From assembly GCF_006658505.1 (NCBI RefSeq), contig NZ_VFUZ01000004.1, forward strand, positions 124,001 to 188,000: 64,000 nt of DNA, in the 5' to 3' direction. The position numbers and the translations under genes are program-made. Under the pieces are notes generated by a model that saw only the letters and a list, made by a program, of their open reading frames with translations, ran no database searches and was not told where the DNA came from. This DNA comes from Mesorhizobium sp. B2-4-15. Its GTDB lineage: Bacteria; Pseudomonadota; Alphaproteobacteria; Rhizobiales; Rhizobiaceae. Below are positions 1-10,097 of the stretch, piece after piece (positions within the stretch are counted from its first letter, which is position 1; every line of letters starts with the position of its first letter).

Positions 1-611
1 ACTGGTCGGATCTGGGCATCGCCGAGCTCTATGGCCGCACCCGGATCGTCTCCACCGATCCCAACCGTTCGAATTCGGGCTTCATGTTCGCCGGCCTGGT
101 ACTGAGCCTGATGAGCGGCGACGTGGCGACGCAGGAGCTGCTTGCCCAGCATGGCGACCAGGCCAAGGCAATCTTCCGCAGCATGGGGTTGAAATCCTCA
201 TCGTCGGGAAAACTGTTCGACCAGTACATTGCTGGCGGTCTTGGTGCCGAGCCGATGGCGGTGGGCTATGAGAACCAGCTGGTGGAATGGGCGCTTGCCG
301 ACCCGGCGCGCTGGCAGCGCGTGCAGGCTGGCGCCGGCGCCAAGCCTGAAATCCTCTACCCGCGTCCGACGGTCTATTCGGCGCACCCGCTGATCACCAT
401 AGACCCGACCGTCGACAGGTTGCTGCAAGCACTGACCAGTCCGAAGCTGCAGGAGCTCGCCTGGTCGAAGCACGGTTTCCGCGGGCCGCTCGGAACGGTC
501 GCGGCCGGCAGCGACACCATTGCCGGCGTGCGGCCGGCGGAAATCGAGGCTGTGCTGCCCATGCCTTCGGCCGATGTGATGCTGGCGCTGCTGTCGCAGC
601 TGGACGGATAG
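1..611 (+). CDS. Extracellular solute-binding protein, C-terminal part (5' end outside window)
   Basis: The frame is open from base 3 to a TAG at 609-611, so this is the last ~202 residues of a gene that starts left of the window. The visible part carries TDPNRSNSGFMFAGL, the kind of hinge/ligand segment found in type-2 periplasmic binding proteins, and later YPRPTVYSAHPLITIDP, typical of molybdate/sulfate-like binding folds (SBP_bac_11 type). The ligand cannot be told from this fragment. It converges on sthA with 3 bases between the stops. The fold call is from general family resemblance, not a search. Confidence 0.7.
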   Translation, partial: WSDLGIAELYGRTRIVSTDPNRSNSGFMFAGLVLSLMSGDVATQELLAQHGDQAKAIFRSMGLKSSSSGKLFDQYIAGGLGAEPMAVGYENQLVEWALADPARWQRVQAGAGAKPEILYPRPTVYSAHPLITIDPTVDRLLQALTSPKLQELAWSKHGFRGPLGTVAAGSDTIAGVRPAEIEAVLPMPSADVMLALLSQLDG

Positions 612-614
612 AGC

Positions 615-1999
615 CTACCGCCCCATCCTGTTCCAGGCATCCAGCCCTGCGATCTTGTAGGCCTCGGCCAGCGTCGGATAGTTGAAGGTGTTGTTGACGA
701 AGAAGTCGACCGTGCCGCCGAGGTTGATCACCGCCTGGCCGATATGGATCAGCTCGGTAGCGCCCTCGCCGACGATATGCGCGCCGAGCAGGCGGCGCGT
801 CTCGATCGAGAACAGGAGCTTCAGGAAGCCGGTGTCGACGCCCATGATGTGGCCGCGCGACGTCTCGCGGAAGCGCGCCACACCAACCTCATAGGCACCG
901 CCGCTCTGGCGCACCTGCTCTTCGGAATGGCCGACCGTGGAGATCTCCGGCACCGCGTAGATCCCATAGGGAAAGGTCTCCGGCGGCGGTGGCAACGTCA
1001 CGCCGAAAGCATGGCAGGCCGCCACCCTGCCCTGCTCCATCGATGTCGAGGCAAGACTCGGAAAGCCGATGACATCGCCGGCGGCGTAGATGTTCGGCAC
1101 GCTGGTCTGGAAAGTCTGCGGATCGACCTTGATGCGGCCCCTGGAGTCGGCCTCGATGCCGACCACGTCGAGACCCAGGCTGCCGACATTCCCGGTGCGG
1201 CCGGCGGCGTAGAGCACGACCTCCGAACGAATGGTGCGGCCGTCGGCCAATTCCACCTCGGCGGCTTCGGGCCTGGAGCGGATTTCCTTCACCGCGCTGC
1301 CCAGCCGGATCGTCATGCCGCGATCGCGCATCTGGTGGATGAAATCGTCGACGATCTCGCGGTCGACGAAATCGAGGATGGAGTTGCGCGGCTCGACCAG
1401 TGTCACCGGTACATCGAGCGCGGAAAAGATCGTGGCATATTCGACGCCGATGACGCCGGCGCCGATCACGGTCAGCGTGCGGGGGAGGCGGTGGAGTTCC
1501 AGCATCTCGTCGCTGTCGAAGACACGGGTCTTGTCGAAAGGCACGTCGCTCGGCCGGTGCGGCCGGGTGCCGACCGCGATCAGCGCATTGGCGAAACCGA
1601 CTTCGCTGTAATCGCCATTTTCCGATGTCAGGCTGACCTTGTTGGGGCCGAGGAACTTCACCGCCGCACGCGCGCTCTTGACGTGTTGCGCATGAACTGG
1701 TGCTGCAGCACCTCGACCTCGTGGTCGAGCGTCTTGTGCAGGCGCTCGATCAGGTCGCCGACCGAGATGTCCTGCTTGACCCGGTAGCCGCGCCCGTAGA
1801 AGCCGCGCTCGCGCCAGCCTGACAGGTTGAGGACCGTTTCGCGCAGCGTTTTCGAGGGGATCGTGCCGGTGTGCACGGAGACGCCGCCCAGACGCCGGCC
1901 GCGGTCGACCACCAGCACCGATTTGCCGAGCTTGGCCGCTTGCACCGCCGCGCGGCGGCCGGAAGGGCCGCTGCCGATGACCAGCATGTCGTAATCCAT
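615..1999 (-). pseudogene. sthA: Soluble pyridine nucleotide transhydrogenase SthA, one frameshift
   Basis: This is an FAD flavoprotein that transfers reducing equivalents between NADPH and NAD+ in the cytoplasm. The ATG at 1999 begins MDYDMLVIGSGPSGRRAA, the N-terminal FAD-binding GxGxxG, and continues to VHTGTIPSKTLRE, where SthA has the TIPSK region that lacks the redox cysteine pair of lipoamide dehydrogenases. The frame is lost at 1684-1685. The second half (HVKSARAAVKF to the stop at 615) lies in another frame and holds the NAD-binding VIGAGVIGVEYA, the FAD-contact YAAGDVIGFPSLA and the dimerisation domain. One missing C (AAC-CAC reading as AAC-ACG) explains the shift. Together the halves make ~461 residues, normal for the family. 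It could be a true inactivating mutation or a sequencing error. Confidence 0.88.
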
Positions 2000-2217
2000 G
2001 TCGCCCTGTCCCCTTGCCTCTTTCCCAGAGTGCTTTTGTTGCGCCGCAACAAGCTAATGCCATCCGCGCGCCAAATTCAACCGGTTCGGATTGTGCTCGT
2101 CGCGGTTCGAGCCTTGCGGCCCGGTGAAAGTCCTGGCCTTGATTCCGATACAGGACTTCACCATTTCATCATCGAGTGGCCCGCACCCTATGTCGGGCCC
2201 CGTTACGAGGAAATGAC

Positions 2218-2688
2218 ATGAACGCGCGCGTTCTCGACGGCGAAATCATCAATACCCGGCTCGACGATGTCAGGGCCTATGAGGGCGTGCGCACGAGGCG
2301 CATCCTGGCCTTCGTGCTCGACTACATCATCGTCGCATTGCTCACCATTCCCTTCGCCATACTGGTGTTCGTCCTCGGGCTCTTGACTCTCGGGCTTGGC
2401 TGGATGCTGTTCGGCATCCTGGTCCCGGCCGTCGCCATCCTCTACATCTGGAACACGCTGGGCAGCGCCGACCAGGCCACCACGGGCATGAAGATGATGG
2501 GCATTCGCCTCGACCGACTCGACGGCAGGCCGATCGATGGCCTCACCGCGGTCGTCCACTCAGTGCTGTTCTGGGCCGGCAACGTCATCCTGTCGCCGCT
2601 GGTCCTGCTGGTGACCTTGGTCGCTGATCGTAAGCGCACACTACATGACCTTCTGCTCGGCACGGTGGTCAGCCGCACCGGCCGTTAA
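2218..2688 (+). CDS. RDD family membrane protein
   Basis: A 156-residue protein with the RDD pattern: a short cytoplasmic N-terminus, then three or so hydrophobic segments (about residues 30-50, 55-80 and 115-140) and the conserved RTRRILAFVLDYIIV opening. RDD proteins are small integral membrane proteins of mostly unknown role; some take part in ion transport. The ATG at 2218 was chosen over an upstream in-frame ATG at 2176 because a GAGGAA ribosome site sits 5-6 bases before it. A hairpin with a T-rich tail follows the gene. Confidence 0.8.
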   Translation: MNARVLDGEIINTRLDDVRAYEGVRTRRILAFVLDYIIVALLTIPFAILVFVLGLLTLGLGWMLFGILVPAVAILYIWNTLGSADQATTGMKMMGIRLDRLDGRPIDGLTAVVHSVLFWAGNVILSPLVLLVTLVADRKRTLHDLLLGTVVSRTGR

Positions 2689-2727
2689 TGGCATTTTCCG
2701 GAAGCGCTCCCGTCGCGTCAGCGCAAA

Positions 2728-2776
2728 TGTGAAGGCGTCCGCTTGCCCGCGCCTTCACAATCCTGTTGAATTTTTC
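2728..2776 (+). terminator. Rho-independent terminator-like hairpin
   Basis: A perfect 10-bp inverted repeat (TGTGAAGGCG at 2728-2737, CGCCTTCACA at 2750-2759) encloses a 12-base loop and is followed by a T run near 2770. It lies between the RDD gene and bpt and would end RDD transcription. The T run is about ten bases from the stem, so efficiency is uncertain. Confidence 0.55.
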
Positions 2777-2826
2777 GCTTTCCGCGCCAAAGGTAGAGCG
2801 ACTCGAAGGAGCATTTCCAAGTCTCG

Positions 2827-3591
2827 ATGACGCAGCATCCGACCCAGTCGCCGCAGTTCTTCCTGACCGCGCCGTCGCCGTGCCCCTACCTCGACGGCCA
2901 GTTCGAGCGCAAGGTGTTCACGCATCTGGTCGGCGACAAGGCCTCCGAGATGAACGACCTCCTGACGCAAGGTGGCTTCAGGCGTTCGCAGAACATCGCC
3001 TACAGGCCGGCTTGCGAGACCTGCCGCGCCTGCGTTTCGGTGCGCATCCTCGCCCAGGAATTCGTTGCCAGCCGCAACATGAAGCGCGTGCTGCAGCACA
3101 ATTCCGATCTCGTTGGCGCGATGCACGATGCCGAGCCCTCGACCGAACAATATTCGCTGTTCCGCAGTTATCTCGACGCCCGCCATCGCCGCGGCGGCAT
3201 GTCCGACATGACGGTGCTCGACTATGCCATGATGGTCGAGGACACCCATGTCGACACCAAGGTGATCGAATACCGGCGGCGCGGGCCCGATACCTTCATC
3301 ACCGGCAAGGGTCAGGGCGAACTCATCGCGGTGGCGCTCACCGACAAGATGGCCGACGGGCTGTCGATGGTCTATTCCTACTTCAATCCCGATTTCGAAA
3401 GCCGCTCGCTCGGCACGTTCATGATCCTCGACCACATCGCCCGCGCCAAGGCGATGGGCCTGCCCCATGTCTACCTCGGCTACTGGGTCAATGGCTCGCG
3501 CAAGATGAATTATAAGATGCGCTTCATGCCGCAGGAGCATCTCGGCCCAAAAGGCTGGGAACGCTACACCAACGAAGCGGTTTCACGCTGA
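2827..3591 (+). CDS. bpt: Aspartate/glutamate leucyltransferase (Bpt, ATE family)
   Basis: Bpt moves leucine from leucyl-tRNA to proteins whose N-terminus is Asp or Glu, marking them for ClpAP under the bacterial N-end rule. The 254-residue product has the ATE signatures: [17 protein letters not shown] near residue 20, the [12 protein letters not shown] cysteine cluster near 60, and the GCN5-like C-terminal part with [15 protein letters not shown] near 220. Length is typical. The gene stands alone after a terminator-like hairpin, with a GGAG about 14 bases ahead of the ATG. Databases often call it arginyltransferase; bacterial members of this type are leucyltransferases. Confidence 0.93.
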   Translation: MTQHPTQSPQFFLTAPSPCPYLDGQFERKVFTHLVGDKASEMNDLLTQGGFRRSQNIAYRPACETCRACVSVRILAQEFVASRNMKRVLQHNSDLVGAMHDAEPSTEQYSLFRSYLDARHRRGGMSDMTVLDYAMMVEDTHVDTKVIEYRRRGPDTFITGKGQGELIAVALTDKMADGLSMVYSYFNPDFESRSLGTFMILDHIARAKAMGLPHVYLGYWVNGSRKMNYKMRFMPQEHLGPKGWERYTNEAVSR

Positions 3592-3719
3592 GTTTTTCCA
3601 CGATCCACGCTTAAACTGTTTCAACGCGGGCGATGCTGGTCTTTCAGCCGGTTGGCTGGAGACAGTGCGCCATTGCACCGGCCAGCCGCCAGCCTGCATT
3701 TCATTGCGAAAGTTCCTGC

Positions 3720-4616
3720 ATGTCCTCTCCCTACGATCACCAGAAAGGTCTTTTGATAACCGCCATCGGCGGGCTGACACTGACTGTCGACATACCATTG
3801 ATCCGCCTCGCCGACGGTGGCGCATGGACGATCATGCTGCTGCGCACCGGCACCACATTCGTCGCGGCCATGATCATCTGGTCGGTCTGGCGCGCCCTGA
3901 GCCGGAACGCCCCGCAGCTCATCCCCGGCTGGTCCGGACTTGCCGTCGCCATATGCTATGGGCTGACCAGCGTTACCTTCATCACTGCCGTGTACCACAC
4001 ATCAACCGCCGACCTGGTGTTCATCCTGGCCTTCAACACGGTCTTCGCGGCGCTGCTGTCGTGGATATTCCTCGGGGAAAGACCGCGGCTGGCGACGATC
4101 ATTGCCATGGCTGTCATGATCCTCGGCGTGCTGGTCATCGTCGGCGGCTCGATCGGCACCGGTCACTTCTTCGGCGATTTCATGGCGCTTTGCTCGGCTT
4201 TCTTCGTTGCGGTGGCCATCACCATCTCGCGCGCCAGCGGCAAGGACATGGGTTTCACCTCACTCGTCGGCGTCCTTCTGCCGCTTGGGCTGGCAGCCTT
4301 CATGGTCACCGGCGAAGGCTTTCATGTGAATGCGCCAGGGTGGATCATCTTCAACGGCGCCGTCATCATGCCGATCTCGTTCTTCTGCCTCGCCGCCGGC
4401 CCAAAATACATTTCAGGACCGGAAGTGGCGATGTTCTACCTGCTCGAAACCGTGCTGGCGCCCGTCTGGGTGTGGATGGTCTTTGCCGAGACGCCGACCC
4501 GCAACAGCCTGATCGGCGGCGGGATCCTGATCATCACGCTGGTCGCGCATTCTCTCTGGCAACTGCATGACGGCCGCAAGCGCCGGGTAGACTTCGCTGT
4601 GCACCATCCGGTGTAG
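3720..4616 (+). CDS. EamA/DMT family transporter
   Basis: A 298-residue inner-membrane protein with about ten hydrophobic segments in two homologous halves, as in EamA (drug/metabolite transporter) proteins. The first half starts GLLITAIGGLTLTVDIPLIRLADGGAWTI in pieces, and the second half opens near residue 155 with FFGDFMALCSAFFVAVA. The ending SLWQLHDGRKRR is a cytoplasmic tail. The ATG at 3720 begins MSSPYDHQKG; an in-frame start at 3633 would add 29 hydrophilic residues unlike the family. Substrate cannot be predicted. Confidence 0.85.
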   Translation: MSSPYDHQKGLLITAIGGLTLTVDIPLIRLADGGAWTIMLLRTGTTFVAAMIIWSVWRALSRNAPQLIPGWSGLAVAICYGLTSVTFITAVYHTSTADLVFILAFNTVFAALLSWIFLGERPRLATIIAMAVMILGVLVIVGGSIGTGHFFGDFMALCSAFFVAVAITISRASGKDMGFTSLVGVLLPLGLAAFMVTGEGFHVNAPGWIIFNGAVIMPISFFCLAAGPKYISGPEVAMFYLLETVLAPVWVWMVFAETPTRNSLIGGGILIITLVAHSLWQLHDGRKRRVDFAVHHPV

Positions 4617-4652
4617 GAGAACCGGGCCAGAATAAGGGTATCTGGCTTTGGG

Positions 4653-5867
4653 TCAGGCGCTGGCCTTCTTGGCCGCGCCAGGTTCCGGCAAGATCTCGAT
4701 CTGTGGACCGGCCTCGATCTCGGCCGCCGAGTCGGCGGCCATCTCGTCGGAAAGTTCCACTTCGCGCAGCCACTCGCGCCAGATCGCGACCAGCAGCGCC
4801 ATCAGCACCGGGCCGATGAAGAGACCCAGGAAGCCCATGGTCTTGACGCCGCCGATCAGGCCGAAAAAGGTTGGCAGGAAGGGCAGTTTTATCGGTCCGC
4901 CGACGAGCTTCGGGCGCAACGTCTTGTCGACGATGAACAGCTCGACCGTGCCCCATATGAACAGCGCCAGGCCGGCCATCGGCGAGCCGCTGGCGGCGAG
5001 GTAGATCGACACCAGGGTGAAGGACAGCGGCGCCCCGCCAGGGATCAGCGCCATGACGCCGGTCAAGGCGCCGAGCGTGACCGGCGACGGCACGCCAGCC
5101 AGCCAGTAGGCGATGCCCAGCACCAGCCCCTCACCGATGGCGATGACGGTCATGCCGGTCACGGTCGACGAGATGGTCGCGGGGACGACGCGCGAAATCC
5201 GCTCCCACCTTGTCGGCAGGATACGTTCGCCCAAGCGGTCGATCTGGCCTGCAAAATGCTCGCCGTCGCGATAAGCGAAGAACAGAGCGATCATCATGAA
5301 GAGCAGCGTCAAAAGCAGGCCGAAGGCGCTGCCGCCCGCCGCGAGCGCGCCGCGATAGATGCTGCCGATATTGGCGCCGCTGACCAGTTGGATGAGTTCG
5401 CCGATGCCGCCGGGATGGCCAAGATTGGTGGTCCATTGCTCGTTCAGCCAGTCGCCGACGGCAGGCATGGTTGCGATCCAATGCGGCGTCACCGCACCGT
5501 GCCGGTTGGTCTCGATCGCCCAGCCGACCCATTCGCGCACCTCGTTGATGGCATAGGTGCCGGCAAGGGCGATCGGTATGACCAGGAAGGCGAGAATGAA
5601 GAGGATTGCAAACGTCGCGGCGATGGTGCGATTGCCGCCGACCCCGGCAAGGAGGCGTCGGTAGAGCGGCCAGCTTGCGAAAGCGATGACGAGCGCCGCC
5701 AGAACGGGAAACAGGAAGCCGTGGAAGAAATAGACGCCGGCGGCGACGATCAGCACCAGCAGCCAGCGTGCCGCCGACAGCGGCGGAATGACAGCCGACC
5801 GCAGCGGCGTCGACAGGCCAAACAGGCGCTGCTGCCGTTCCGGTTTCTGGATTCTCGCTTCCTTCAA
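4653..5867 (-). CDS. AI-2E family (PerM-like) membrane transporter
   Basis: A 404-residue protein with the AI-2E/PerM architecture: paired N-terminal membrane helices (LLVLIVAAGVYFFHGFLFPV), a long polar insert (about residues 120-190), then five to six helices ending with the conserved GLIGGVKTMGFLGLFIGPVL. Members export varied small molecules or Na+; the name does not prove AI-2 transport. The start is TTG at 5867, because no ATG lies in frame near the N-terminus and an AGGG precedes it. The acidic-then-basic tail PGAAKKASA is typical of rhizobial homologues. It converges with the EamA gene. Confidence 0.87.
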   Translation of the reverse strand: MKEARIQKPERQQRLFGLSTPLRSAVIPPLSAARWLLVLIVAAGVYFFHGFLFPVLAALVIAFASWPLYRRLLAGVGGNRTIAATFAILFILAFLVIPIALAGTYAINEVREWVGWAIETNRHGAVTPHWIATMPAVGDWLNEQWTTNLGHPGGIGELIQLVSGANIGSIYRGALAAGGSAFGLLLTLLFMMIALFFAYRDGEHFAGQIDRLGERILPTRWERISRVVPATISSTVTGMTVIAIGEGLVLGIAYWLAGVPSPVTLGALTGVMALIPGGAPLSFTLVSIYLAASGSPMAGLALFIWGTVELFIVDKTLRPKLVGGPIKLPFLPTFFGLIGGVKTMGFLGLFIGPVLMALLVAIWREWLREVELSDEMAADSAAEIEAGPQIEILPEPGAAKKASA

Positions 5868-6040
5868 ATGCCCTGCTCTCTCCGGCCCATCCGGTCAGTT
5901 ATGCACTGATATAGTGCAGCAATCGTGACGATAGTCCAAATGATTGGGAATCGCCCCTGTCGGGGCGGAGATGGCCGGCAGGCCAGAGGCCGCGGAAGTG
6001 CTGGCCTTCGTTACCACAAAGAGGGAGTCACGGCAGGTCG

Positions 6041-6095
6041 TACCGACCCCCTCTGTCGCCTTCGGCGACATCTCCCCCTCGAGGGGGGAGATCAG
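6041..6095. repeat. Rhizobial intergenic palindrome (RIME-like)
   Basis: Two hairpins lie back to back: TGTCGCC-TTC-GGCGACA at 6054-6070 and ATCTCCCC-CTCGAG-GGGGAGAT at about 6070-6093. It sits just 3' of parC and may also end its transcription. Similar GGGGAGA/TCTCCCC and GCCTTCGGC words recur at 9879, 10025, 18881, 22484 and 59705. Confidence 0.7.
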
Positions 6096-6099
6096 CACG

Positions 6100-8352
6100 T
6101 CACCCGAACTTGCCCGTCCTCGGGAAACCCTTCGGCACCATGCGCCCGGCCGACGCACGGGCGCCGATCCATTCAGCCAGTTCCTCACGCGAGCGGGTGA
6201 AGGTGCGGTCGGCAGAATCCTGCCAGGACAGGCCGGTCTCCAGCGTGAACGGCTTCAGGTCGAGAAGGCCGCCATCCTTGTATTTCTGCAGCCGCACGCC
6301 CTTGCCGCGGCCCATCTCCGGAATTTCTGAAAGCGGAAAGACCAGCATCTTGCGGTTCTCACCGACGATAGCCAGGTGATCACCGGTGACCGGTACGCAG
6401 CGCTTGGCCTCGTCCGGCGCCTTGACGTTCATCACCTGCTTGCCCTTGCGGGTGTTGGCGACGACTTCCTCCTCCGGCACGATGAAGCCGTTGGCCTCGA
6501 ACGAGGCCAGCAGCAGCTTGCGCTTCGGATCGTGGACGAAGGCGGTGACGATGTCCTGGTCGTTGTCCATATCGACGATGATGCGGATCGGCTCGCCGTG
6601 ACCGCGCCCACCCGGCAGCCGGTCGGCACCGATCGTGTAGAACTTGCCGCCGGTTGTGAAGACCAGCACCTTGTCGGTGGTCTGGGCATGGAAGGCGAGC
6701 TTGAGGCTGTCGCCTTCCTTGAAGGTCAGCGTCGAAAGGTCGGCCAGATGGCCCTTCATCGCCCGCAGCCAGCCCTTCTCCGAAACCACCACGGTGACCG
6801 GTTCGCGCTCGATCATTGCGTGCGCGATGTCGGTCAGGTCGTGCTCGGGCGCGTCGGCGAACTGCGTGCGCCGCTTGCCGAGCCCGGTCTCCGGGCCGAA
6901 TTTTTCACGCAGATTGGTGACTTCCCACTTGATCGTCGACCACTGCTTCGCATCGGACGCCAACAGCGCCTCGATCTGCTTCTTCTCGGCGCTCAGGCCG
7001 TCGAATTCCTTGCGGATTTCGAATTCTTCCAGCTTGCGCAAAGCGCGCAGGCGCATGTTGAGGATGGCTTCTGCCTGCGTGTCGGTGAGCGACCAGCGGG
7101 CCATCATCACCTGCTTGGGCTCATCCTCCTCGCGGATGATCTTGATCACCTCGTCGATGTTGAGATAGGCGATCAGGTAACCGGCAAGGATCTCCAGCCG
7201 TCTTTCGATCTCGCCCAGGCGATGCCTCGAGCGTCGGACGAGCACGTCGCGACGGTGGTCGAGCCATTCCTGCAGCACGCCCTTCAGCGACAGGACGTTA
7301 GGCACCTTGCCACGCGACAGCACGTTCATGTTGAGGGGGAAGCGGCTTTCGAGCTCGGTGAGCTTGAACAGCGATTCCATCAGGATGCCTGGATCGACGG
7401 AACGGCTCTTCGGCACCAGCACGACGCGGATGTCCTCGGCACTTTCGTCCCTGATATCCTCAAGCAGCGGCAGTTTGCGGGCCATCAAGAGCTCAGCGAT
7501 CTTCTCGATCAGCCGGGCCTTTTGCACGCCGTAGGGAATTTCGGTGACAACGATGCTCCAGGTGCCCCTGCCCTGGTCCTCCTGGTTCCATTTCGACCGG
7601 ACACGAAAGCCGCCGCGGCCGGTCTGGTACGCTTCGAGGATAGAGGCGCGGCTGTCGACGATGATGCCGCCGGTCGGGAAATCCGGCCCCTGGACGAAAT
7701 CCATCAGCTTTGCCACCGGCGCGTCCCGGTGCTCGATCAGGTGCAATGCCGCATCGCAAAGCTCGGCCGCATTGTGCGGCGGGATCGATGTCGCCATGCC
7801 AACCGCGATGCCGGACGAGCCGTTGGCCAAGAGGTTGGGAAAGGCACCTGGCAGCACCGCCGGCTCTTCGTCTTCTTCGTTGTAGGTCGGCCGGAAGTCG
7901 ACCGCATCCTCGGTGATACCCGCGAGCAGCTCGGTCGCCACATCGGTCATGCGCGCTTCGGTGTAGCGCATCGCCGCGGCATTATCGCCGTCGATGTTGC
8001 CAAAATTGCCCTGGCCGTCGACCAGGGGATAGCGCATGGAAAAATCCTGCGCCAGCCGCACCAGCGCGTCATAAATCGATTGGTCGCCATGGGGATGGAA
8101 CTTACCCATCACCTCGCCGACGATACGGGCGCATTTGGCGAAGCCCTGATCGGGGTTGAGGCGCAGCAGGCGCATGGCGTGCATGATTCGACGATGGACC
8201 GGCTTCAGTCCGTCGCGCACGTCAGGCAGCGCCCGATGCATGATGGTCGACAGCGCATAGGCGAGATAGCGCTCTTCCAGCGCTTTCTTCAGATCGACCG
8301 GCTCGATGTTGTCACCGCCGCCATTTTCAGGCGGCAAAAGCCTTTTTCCCAT
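6100..8352 (-). CDS. parC: DNA topoisomerase IV subunit A (ParC)
   Basis: ParC cuts and rejoins DNA as an A2B2 complex with ParE to unlink sister chromosomes. The 750-residue product has the winged-helix entry near residue 30 ([20 protein letters not shown]), the quinolone-region [17 protein letters not shown] (residues 86-102), the catalytic tyrosine Y130 in [10 protein letters not shown], the tower and coiled-coil region, and a C-terminal beta-propeller domain (residues ~500-740). The GyrA-box QRRGGKG is absent, which separates it from GyrA. Start ATG at 8352. No partner parE is in the window. Confidence 0.95.
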   Translation of the reverse strand: MGKRLLPPENGGGDNIEPVDLKKALEERYLAYALSTIMHRALPDVRDGLKPVHRRIMHAMRLLRLNPDQGFAKCARIVGEVMGKFHPHGDQSIYDALVRLAQDFSMRYPLVDGQGNFGNIDGDNAAAMRYTEARMTDVATELLAGITEDAVDFRPTYNEEDEEPAVLPGAFPNLLANGSSGIAVGMATSIPPHNAAELCDAALHLIEHRDAPVAKLMDFVQGPDFPTGGIIVDSRASILEAYQTGRGGFRVRSKWNQEDQGRGTWSIVVTEIPYGVQKARLIEKIAELLMARKLPLLEDIRDESAEDIRVVLVPKSRSVDPGILMESLFKLTELESRFPLNMNVLSRGKVPNVLSLKGVLQEWLDHRRDVLVRRSRHRLGEIERRLEILAGYLIAYLNIDEVIKIIREEDEPKQVMMARWSLTDTQAEAILNMRLRALRKLEEFEIRKEFDGLSAEKKQIEALLASDAKQWSTIKWEVTNLREKFGPETGLGKRRTQFADAPEHDLTDIAHAMIEREPVTVVVSEKGWLRAMKGHLADLSTLTFKEGDSLKLAFHAQTTDKVLVFTTGGKFYTIGADRLPGGRGHGEPIRIIVDMDNDQDIVTAFVHDPKRKLLLASFEANGFIVPEEEVVANTRKGKQVMNVKAPDEAKRCVPVTGDHLAIVGENRKMLVFPLSEIPEMGRGKGVRLQKYKDGGLLDLKPFTLETGLSWQDSADRTFTRSREELAEWIGARASAGRMVPKGFPRTGKFG

Positions 8353-8674
8353 GGGCTGGAACTAGCCGAGCGGGTGATTCGCGGCAAGAGGCGTGCACGG
8401 GGCCGACCGATTTGCGCGCCTTCGGCAACACGAAACGGCAAGGGCGGGCTTACCGACCAACATCAATCTGTTACATGCCGCCGCTATTGCGAAGCACGAT
8501 AACACCTTCATGCCAAATTCACTGCATTATCCGATAGCGTTCGGATCGGTTTGCCTTTCGCTGCGATTTTTGACCATTGTGCCGGGACACGCCTTTTTCC
8601 CGTCCAGTTCGTCACGGAATGGTGATGGCGAAGAAGTGAAAAACAATTTCAGGACACTCTCAGGGAACTTTGCG
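8353..8674. other. Intergenic region between parC and a secreted-protein gene
   Basis: 322 bases that must contain promoters for both divergent genes. An open frame runs through it into the next gene, but it lacks a credible start or conserved protein sequence. No clear operator, repeat or RNA gene was seen. Confidence 0.4.
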
Positions 8675-9865
8675 ATGACAATCAAACGCTCAACTCTCCG
8701 GAAATTCGCTCTTTCGACCTTCTTGCTCACACTGCCGTTGAATGCGGCCCTTGCCCAGGACACGGCGGTCGCCGATCGGCTGAAGGCGGCGCTTTCGGCC
8801 CAGGGCGTCGACATCTCCTGGACCGGCGTGACCGGCGACAACACCAGCATGGTGTTGCAGGGCGTGTCGGTAAAGCCGGCGGCGGAAAAGGAACCCCTCA
8901 CCATCGGTGACGTCAAACTCGAAGGCATTACCGCGGCGAACGGTGGCTTTGACATCGCCACCGTTTCGACATCGGCGTTCGAACACAGCAAGGACGGCGT
9001 CACCCTCAATCTAAGCCCCTTCGTCATCCATGACATGGCGGTTCCCGCCGACGGCGCGACCGGCCCGCTCGGCTCGCTGATGATGTACAAGTCCGCAGAA
9101 CTTTCGAACATGACGGTCAAGGTCGCCGACAAGACCGCCTTCTCGATGGACGGGCTCGCCATCCAGATCACACCGCCGGCCGACGGCAAGGCGATGGAAT
9201 TCACCGGCACCACGGAAAAGTTCCACGCGGATCTGACGCTGGTCGATGACCCCAAGTCGAAAGAAGTGATCGACGCGCTTGGCTACCAGAACATCTCGGG
9301 CAATTTCGAGATGGCTGGCACCTGGCAGCCAACCGACGGCAAGATGGAACTGTCGAAATACGACATCTCCGTTGAGAATGCCGGCACGCTCGGCATGACC
9401 TTCAACCTCGGCGGCTACACACTGGACTTCATCAAGTCACTGCAGGAGATGCAGAAGAAGATGGCGGCACAGCCCCAAGGCGCCGACAATTCCGCGCAAG
9501 GCATGGCCATGCTCGGCCTCTTGCAGCAGCTTTCGTTCAACAGCGCCTCGATCCGTTTCGACGACGATTCGCTGACCGGCAAGGTGCTGGACTATGTCGG
9601 CAAGCAGCAAGGCATGTCGGCCAAGGACGTCGCCAACCAGGCCAAGGCGATCGTGCCGTTCGGCATGGCGCAGCTCAACAATCCGGAACTGACGGCGCAG
9701 GTTACGGCAGCCGTCAGCAAATATCTCGACGACCCCAAGAGCCTCGAAATCTCGGCCGAACCGCCGGCATCGGTGCCGTTCGCGCTGATCATGGCGGGCG
9801 CGATGTCCAACCCTCTCGACCTGCCGAAGACGCTCGGCGTGGCCGTCAAGGCCAACGAAGACTGA
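8675..9865 (+). CDS. Secreted protein of unknown function
   Basis: A 396-residue product beginning with a clear signal peptide: a basic MTIKRSTLRK, a hydrophobic core ALSTFLLTLPLNAAL, and a likely cleavage after ALA in NAALAQD. The mature part is rich in beta-type segments (GVTLNLSPFVIHDMAVP) and in repeated phrases of the kind 'LSNMTVKVADKTAFSMDGL', suggesting a periplasmic or outer-membrane-facing beta-rich fold. It looks like a conserved rhizobial hypothetical exported protein; no enzymatic motif is visible. The ATG at 8675 was chosen because the signal peptide starts there; the frame runs open to 8393. Confidence 0.75.
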   Translation: MTIKRSTLRKFALSTFLLTLPLNAALAQDTAVADRLKAALSAQGVDISWTGVTGDNTSMVLQGVSVKPAAEKEPLTIGDVKLEGITAANGGFDIATVSTSAFEHSKDGVTLNLSPFVIHDMAVPADGATGPLGSLMMYKSAELSNMTVKVADKTAFSMDGLAIQITPPADGKAMEFTGTTEKFHADLTLVDDPKSKEVIDALGYQNISGNFEMAGTWQPTDGKMELSKYDISVENAGTLGMTFNLGGYTLDFIKSLQEMQKKMAAQPQGADNSAQGMAMLGLLQQLSFNSASIRFDDDSLTGKVLDYVGKQQGMSAKDVANQAKAIVPFGMAQLNNPELTAQVTAAVSKYLDDPKSLEISAEPPASVPFALIMAGAMSNPLDLPKTLGVAVKANED

Positions 9866-9878
9866 TCGAATTGGCTGC

Positions 9879-9931
9879 CTTCTCCCCATCACTATACGGG
9901 GAGAAGGTGCCGGCAGGCGGATGAGGGCAGC
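9879..9931. repeat. Rhizobial intergenic palindrome, copy 2 (left arm of an inverted pair)
   Basis: CTTCTCCCC-ATCACTATA-CGGGGAGAAG forms a hairpin, followed by GTGCCGGCAGGCGGATGAGGG. The copy at 10025-10083 is a diverged inverted version, so the pair brackets about 90 bases between the secreted-protein gene and aspS. Confidence 0.65.
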
Positions 9932-10024
9932 GCCGACGCTTGCGGATATGAATTCCAGTCTGAAACGATTGCCTGTCAGAAGGCCTCAGCTGCTACGACC
10001 GCTCGCAAATCGCCAGCATCCGCG

Positions 10025-10083
10025 CTGCCCCTTATTGTCCTGCCGGACATTTCTCCCCGTGTAGTGACGAGGAGAAAGGGCAG
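10025..10083. repeat. Rhizobial intergenic palindrome, copy 3 (right arm)
   Basis: CTGCCCCTTATTGTCCTGCC followed by TTTCTCCCCGTGTAGTGACGAGGAGAAA is an imperfect inverted relative of 9879-9931. It ends about 15 bases before the aspS stop. Confidence 0.6.
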
Positions 10084-10097
10084 TTGCAACGCTGCCG

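Noticed and set aside
6376-8502. A 708-residue plus-strand open frame
   Set aside because: It is antisense to parC. High GC makes long open frames on the opposite strand, and its composition (His/Asp/Gln/Arg rich) is not protein-like.
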